From Phoronis ovalis (taxonomy: Eukaryota > Phoronida > Phoronidae): a stretch of DNA of 23,600 nucleotides. Numbering within the stretch: position 1 is the first letter of the stretch; every line of letters starts with the position of its first letter. Position numbers and translations under genes: made by a program. Below the pieces are notes generated by a model, which was not told the origin of the DNA, made no database searches, and saw only the letters and a program-made list of their open reading frames with translations. This document shows, in pieces, positions 22,401 to 23,600 of the stretch. The stretch is from positions 2,284 through 25,883 of the forward strand of contig JAOXYB010054278.1 of NCBI GenBank assembly GCA_028565635.1, in the 5' to 3' direction.

Positions 22401-22709
22401 TAAATTTAATAAAATTATATTTTTTAGACACACGGCAAAAAGGGAAAGTTTTTTTTTGATGTAGTTGAAAATTAATTTATTTTGATTAAGTAAAAATTAG
22501 TTTTCTAAGAAATTTATGGATACGACCCGGAAAATTGTCCATGATCTTTATTTAAACGCAACAGGTGTCAATTTCAATGAAATTATTAAATTATAAAATT
22601 CTCACCAAATTATTCGATCACATTGTTCCACACTATCATATTGAGCGCCAACAGAATATATCCATAGAATAAGAGCAATAGTTAAAAAACGACCCATTTG
22701 GGTCGCCAT
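4104..22709 (-). CDS. METRNL: Meteorin / meteorin-like homologue, whole gene (four coding exons)
   Basis: Coding segments, in order on the minus strand, are 22709-22606, 17399-17014, 9563-9507 and 4423-4104. They join with intron phases 2, 1 and 1 and total 867 nt, giving 288 aa, close to vertebrate meteorin length (about 290-310). In vertebrates the family is secreted and acts in glial and neurite development, metabolism and immunity; the role here is inferred from homology only. Residues 1-22 form a signal peptide. Ten cysteines (30, 51, 81, 119, 165, 168, 178, 237, 261, 283) match the ten in vertebrate meteorins. Family landmarks are the AEGSVEWNSPNGAL block (52-65), the CRPC motif (165-168), SSDF (179-182), the KCGVRHGNGEFLVTG block (236-250) and QCAPR (260-264). 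There is no membrane segment after the signal. The N-terminal half probably forms the CUB-like part and the C-terminal half the NTR-like part described for meteorins. Orthology to METRN versus METRNL cannot be resolved; invertebrates are expected to have a single pre-duplication gene. Confidence 0.93.
4424..9506 (-). other. Intron 3 of the meteorin homologue
   Basis: 5083 bp, donor GTAAGT and acceptor TTTTAG. Mostly unstructured AT-rich sequence. The open frames inside it (such as 5579-5896 and 8394-8860 on the plus strand) show no recognisable domains. The only stretch that stands out is 7526-7690, richer in G+C and CpG, where the minus strand has a long pyrimidine tract ending in a good AG. 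Confidence 0.85.
9507..9563 (-). CDS. METRNL: Meteorin homologue exon 3 (57-nt CRPC micro-exon)
   Basis: A small exon encoding D164 to F182 and the first base of V183. The acceptor is tatctttgtag|AT and the donor TTCG|GTAAGT is a full consensus. It contains CRPC (165-168), then TDEEILDSFC and SSDF, carrying cysteines 165, 168 and 178. This matches the vertebrate C-R-P-C-S-D ... C-T-S-D-F segment residue for residue in spacing. The frame stays open for about 28 more codons past the donor, but that read-through (starting GKCPLVN) does not resemble the family. Splicing at 9507 to exon 4 restores the alignment exactly. The exon sits between two introns of more than 5 kb. Confidence 0.92.
9934..10493 (+). 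mobile_element. Helentron/Helitron2-like non-autonomous element, copy A1
   Basis: Starts TAGGGTTGCTCC and ends CTAGT, alignable with copy A2 throughout apart from substitutions and short indels. The 5' end forms a hairpin (TTGCTCC with GGAGCAA). The 5' terminal AGGGTTGCTC recurs inverted near the 3' end with one mismatch (gagcaacact). It is followed by a perfect 3' hairpin (GCCTTT-GCTA-AAAGGC, 10470-10485) and TATCTAGT. Asymmetric inverted repeats, a 3' hairpin next to CTAG and insertion between two T's are hallmarks of Helitron2/Helentron elements. No Rep or helicase coding is present, so it is non-autonomous. It contains many AGGTCA half-sites and lies in meteorin intron 2. Confidence 0.7.
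10078..10110. promoter_or_regulatory. Cluster of nuclear-receptor half-sites inside element A1
   Basis: TGACCT (10078-10083), then AGGTCA at 10086-10091, 10094-10099 and 10105-10110. This gives an everted pair with 2-bp spacing, a DR2 and a DR5 in 33 bases. A DR1-like GGGTCA-A-AGGTCA follows at 10384-10396. These are motif matches only. Confidence 0.4.
10494..11206 (+). mobile_element. Helentron-like non-autonomous element, family B
   Basis: Starts TAGGTTGCACAG directly after A1 and ends ttCTAGT. AGGTTGCACAG (10495-10505) recurs as a perfect inverted copy at 11178-11188, and GTGCAACCT (10519-10527) forms a 5' hairpin with the first nine bases of it. It shares with family A the 5' hairpin, a T-rich stretch leading into ccaattttca, the GGTCAAAAGGTCA-type repeats and the 3' GCCTTTGCTA. 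The right arm of the 3' hairpin (AAAGGC) is missing, so this copy is probably damaged. It has no coding capacity. Confidence 0.6.
11208..11862. mobile_element. MITE-like element with long imperfect terminal inverted repeats
   Basis: The left arm (about 11210-11280) and the reverse complement of the right arm (about 11790-11862) align over roughly 70 bases with a few gaps. Shared blocks include tttgtta, attcgtta, a gattcatt-type block and aacgaa. Each arm is itself partly palindromic (attcgtt ... aacgaat). The body has no recognisable coding sequence. No target-site duplication is visible; the left edge touches the end of element B, which may have erased it. The superfamily cannot be assigned. 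Confidence 0.5.
12135..12683 (+). mobile_element. Helentron/Helitron2-like non-autonomous element, copy A2
   Basis: Second copy of family A, same orientation as A1, with different flanks, which fixes the element ends. Terminal AGGGTTGCTC (12136-12145) pairs perfectly with GAGCAACCCT (12650-12659). The 3' hairpin GCCTTT-GCTA-AAAGGC lies at 12660-12675, followed by TATCTAGT. The flanks (gtttgcattat and tgtctttt) show no target-site duplication, fitting insertion between two T's. It includes a perfect AGGTCA-A-AGGTCA direct repeat at 12306-12318. Confidence 0.75.
12306..12318 (+). promoter_or_regulatory. Perfect DR1 nuclear-receptor motif inside element A2
   Basis: AGGTCA-A-AGGTCA, the consensus recognised by DR1-binding receptors such as RXR dimers, HNF4 and COUP-TF. 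Whether it is bound in this animal is unknown. Confidence 0.45.
17014..17399 (-). CDS. METRNL: Meteorin homologue exon 2 (N-terminal conserved domain)
   Basis: Encodes W35 (completed) to E163 and one base of D164. The acceptor is a T-rich tract ending cctcttttcag|GG and the donor is GAAG|GTATGT. It carries cysteines 51, 81 and 119, matching the second to fourth family cysteines. The block from A-H-C-A-E-G to N-G-A-L (49-65) aligns with the C-S-A-G-T-V-E-W ... P-T-G-A-L segment of vertebrate meteorins. Further on, the KDGELETIV stretch (97-105) matches the family's K-T-G-E-L-R-L-L-V, and FIEAS (131-135) matches L-F-V-E-A-T. This is the largest exon and holds most of the N-terminal globular half. 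It begins in phase 2 and ends in phase 1, fitting exons 1 and 3 without indels. Confidence 0.93.
17400..22605 (-). other. Intron 1 of the meteorin homologue
   Basis: 5206 bp, donor GTGAGA and acceptor TTTCAG. No gene, RNA or clear mobile element was recognised. An open frame at 17448-17735 next to exon 2 has no family resemblance and is treated as chance. Confidence 0.83.
22606..22709 (-). CDS. METRNL: Meteorin homologue exon 1 (signal peptide, first cysteine)
   Basis: Encodes residues 1-34 plus two bases of W35. MATQMGR is followed by a hydrophobic core at residues 8-20 (FLTIALILWIYSV) and a good cleavage site after V-G-A22, so the mature protein would start at Q23. C30 corresponds to the first cysteine of vertebrate meteorin (the C-S-W motif there; C-D-R here). 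The donor is ATTTG|GTGAGA. ATG 22709 was chosen because it has A at -3 and G at +4 and is followed directly by a normal signal peptide. An in-frame ATG at 22733 would add eight residues in a weaker context, and an in-frame TAG lies further upstream. The exon was too short to stand out as an open frame and was found by searching upstream for a signal peptide with a compatible donor phase. Confidence 0.88.
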
Positions 22710-23324
22710 TTTAGAGACCTCGGATGTTTGCATAACGAAGCACTTCAAGTTTTCATGATGAAAAAGCTCCTTCTACTCCAAAACAGTAATCCAAGACGAT
22801 AGTGAAAACGAAAATACTCCACATAGCATTTACATGCCGAACTGCAGTGTGTATGCAATTTTAATAAATCCAAATCTGAATGCAGCAGCAATTATCAATT
22901 TCACTCCTTAACATATCGACGTCTATCAAGCTGGACTGATTTGTGTAATACTCGACACGCGCGAAAAACCACGAATTGGCTTAGTTCAACTATTATAGTG
23001 TGGGGTGAAAAGTAGTTCTTGATAACGTTTTATCAAAAGAAAAAATGAAATTGAAACACTCGACTTCCTTTCAAAAATATCTATGAATTAAAATTTAGAA
23101 TGATATATTGAATCACATATAATCAGTTGGTAATTTTCCATTTTTATTTATAACGTATGTAGTATGTTTATCTGACAACATAGACTCGTCTATTTACTGT
23201 CCCAGGTTTCTAAATCATGTGACCAAATATTTCCAACATGGCCGCCCCCATACGGTGATAATTTCACGCACAGGTTTTAAAACATAATCTCATTATTCGC
23301 TGCATTAGCACAATAAAAGGGATA
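22710..23324. promoter_or_regulatory. Intergenic, possibly bidirectional promoter region
   Basis: 615 bp between the meteorin start and a divergent putative start on the plus strand. CpG dinucleotides are visibly denser here (such as acacgcgcgaaaa near 22957) than in the rest of the window, where they are sparse. A minus-strand CCAAT lies at about 22973-22978. A YY1-like ATGGCCGCC sits at about 23238-23246 on the plus strand, and AAAATGGCGAC overlaps the meteorin ATG. No convincing TATA box was identified for either direction. The minus-strand leader holds a short upstream frame (MKT then stop) and an in-frame upstream ATG. Confidence 0.5.
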
Positions 23325-23336
23325 ATGGTTAACGTG
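23325..23336 (+). CDS. RPL36A: Possible first coding exon of ribosomal protein eL42 (partial)
   Basis: ATG GTT AAC GTG followed at once by the strong donor gtgagt gives M-V-N-V, the invariant N-terminus of eukaryotic eL42 (RPL36A/RPL44). The start has A at -3 and G at +4. Very short first coding exons are common in ribosomal protein genes, and a YY1-like motif lies about 80 bp upstream, as in many of their promoters. Four residues are weak evidence. The next exon (expected to begin P-K-T-R) is not in the remaining 264 bases, and no clear 5'-TOP pyrimidine start was seen. If wrong, this is simply an ATG beside a GT. Confidence 0.3.
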
Positions 23337-23600
23337 GTGAGTTTATTTCACACTTTTCTAATTACAACAAAAGAGAAAGCAGTATAAGTTTGTTACAGTT
23401 ACGTTACACTGTTGGCTTTTCTTTTGTGAACAATTCTCAGTTATTGCTCCTGGGCGTATATACATTCTATAAAGCCATGCCCAAAAAACCCCGGGGGGTA
23501 CTCAGGTTATTTTTTGGTGGGGCTGTGCAGCCGAGTTGAAAATTTTGGATTTGGATTGTATACTTTTCACTGTATTTTTTTGGATTGCTACCGTAACGAT
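23337..23600. other. Right-edge sequence with a GC-rich, repeat-like block
   Basis: If the plus-strand start at 23325 is real, this is its first intron. From about 23470 the composition changes: a ccccgggggg palindromic run followed by gtactcagg, then ggtggggctgtgcagccgag. This resembles the edge of an interspersed repeat cut off by the window end. No coding frame was recognised. Confidence 0.35.

Overview
The window is animal genomic DNA: AT-rich, gene-poor, with GT-AG introns of 5-7.5 kb, microsatellites and interspersed repeats. One protein-coding gene can be rebuilt with confidence. It is a meteorin / meteorin-like homologue on the minus strand, in four coding exons from ATG 22709 to stop 4104 (866 nt plus the final base, 867 nt, 288 aa). 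All ten cysteines of the vertebrate meteorin family have counterparts, and all three splice junctions keep the reading frame. This family is known from vertebrates and several invertebrate lineages but not from flies. With the base composition and repeat types, this suggests a marine invertebrate, perhaps a mollusc; the phylum cannot be fixed from this sequence.

Layout from low to high coordinates. Bases 1-4103 are downstream (3') sequence: a candidate poly(A) signal, a TATC/TA microsatellite, and a 119-bp tandem repeat whose last copy snaps back on itself. Bases 4104-22709 are the meteorin gene: exon 4 (4104-4423), intron 3 (5.1 kb), exon 3 (9507-9563), intron 2 (7.45 kb), exon 2 (17014-17399), intron 1 (5.2 kb) and exon 1 (22606-22709). 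Intron 2 holds a repeat cluster. It contains two copies of a roughly 550-bp Helentron/Helitron2-like non-autonomous element (A1, A2), a second family with the same plan (B, 713 bp) joined head-to-tail to A1, and a roughly 650-bp element with long imperfect terminal inverted repeats. Elements A and B are packed with AGGTCA nuclear-receptor half-sites, including a perfect DR1 in A2 and DR2/DR5 spacings in A1.

Upstream of exon 1 lies a CpG-richer 615-bp segment (22710-23324). Past it, on the plus strand, is a four-codon putative first exon (MVNV, then a gtgagt donor) that could begin ribosomal protein eL42 (RPL36A). If real, the two genes share a bidirectional promoter. The right edge enters a GC-rich block that looks like the start of another repeat.

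The encoded protein has a signal peptide and no membrane anchor, so it is predicted to be a secreted, disulfide-rich factor. The most unusual observation is the set of Helentron-like elements carrying nuclear-receptor half-sites inside an intron of a signalling gene.
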